DNA of 33,375 nucleotides, from positions 1 through 33,375 of the forward strand of contig JALKBU010000562.1 in the NCBI GenBank assembly GCA_023091735.1. The letters are read 5' to 3'. Position numbers and translations under genes: made by a program. Below the pieces are notes generated by a model, which searched no databases, was not told the origin of the DNA, and saw only the letters and a list, made by a program, of their open reading frames with translations. Of the stretch, positions 33,320-33,375 are shown one piece after another. The first letter of the stretch is position 1. Each line of letters starts with the position of its first letter. The stretch is from Trichomonas tenax (lineage: Eukaryota > Parabasalia > Trichomonadida > Trichomonadidae).

Positions 33320-33375
33320 ATGTCGAATATCAAAAATGATAAAATAGATGAAAGAGTGATTGATGATGGATGCCC
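33320..33375 (+). CDS. Possible first 18 codons of a gene running off the right edge
   Basis: ATG at 33320 opens a frame to the window end that begins MSNIKNDKIDERVIDD. It follows an A/T-rich leader of about 110 bp that carries two copies of TATATATAGTGGG (about 33223 and 33251). The hydrophilic start is plausible, but 18 codons are too few to confirm. Confidence 0.25.
   Translation, partial: MSNIKNDKIDERVIDDGC

Noticed and set aside
1..33375. Spliceosomal introns
   Set aside because: No copy of the trichomonad branch/3' signal ACTAACACACAG was noticed and no gene requires splicing to complete its domains.
1..33375. tRNA, rRNA or CRISPR array
   Set aside because: No cloverleaf with a GGTTCRANTCC box, no rRNA core sequence and no regularly spaced repeat-spacer array was found by eye.

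Overview
The window looks like nuclear DNA of an anaerobic flagellated protist, most probably a parabasalid of the Trichomonas/Tritrichomonas type. Four things point there: (1) an [FeFe]-hydrogenase sits beside a flagellar IFT88 gene and ordinary eukaryotic genes (coatomer alpha, APC/C Cdc27, a calcineurin-type phosphatase, a CK2-like kinase); (2) no gene needs an intron; (3) genes are packed 32-80 bp apart, with A/T-rich spacers and several stop codons set in TAAA; (4) the right edge carries a broken Pmp-like (GGAI-type) repeat surface protein. The species is inferred; no rRNA or other marker is present.

Layout: 1-274 is a 108-bp tandem repeat carrying an open frame that enters from the left edge. 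552-8234 holds three tightly packed minus-strand genes: a coiled-coil protein, a 1518-residue helical solenoid protein and a CK2-like kinase. A shared promoter region at 8235-8611 leads to plus-strand Cdc27/APC3 and a second coiled-coil gene, whose stop overlaps that of a convergent unknown gene (11693-12814). A 145-bp divergent spacer leads into IFT88, a LisH-CTLH-WD40 protein and [FeFe]-hydrogenase, all on plus. A calcineurin-like phosphatase converges on the hydrogenase. 19511-22452 is a gene desert with a mariner-like terminal-inverted-repeat pair, a degraded transposase-like helix-turn-helix remnant and a cluster of palindromes, one a perfect E2F-type site. 22453-31264 holds three minus-strand genes: a chromatin protein, a TALE homeodomain protein and coatomer alpha. 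31265-32401 contains a 640-bp element bounded by 92-bp inverted repeats, followed by the surface-protein pseudogene and possibly the first codons of another gene.

The most striking gene is 22453-26094 (minus). It reads as tandem chromodomains, then a SNF2/CHD-like ATPase region from which the nucleotide-binding and hydrolysis motifs are missing, then SANT-like segments, then a C-terminal FYRN-FYRC (FYR) domain. A catalytically dead CHD fused to an FYR module would be a non-catalytic chromatin reader scaffold. I do not know of a described protein with this layout.

The genes do not form one pathway. They are a typical dense protist gene neighbourhood of cell cycle, flagellum, secretion, hydrogen metabolism, signalling and chromatin genes, interrupted by decayed mobile DNA. 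Six long reading frames extend upstream through a TTG or GTG; I placed starts at the first in-frame ATG where one fits.
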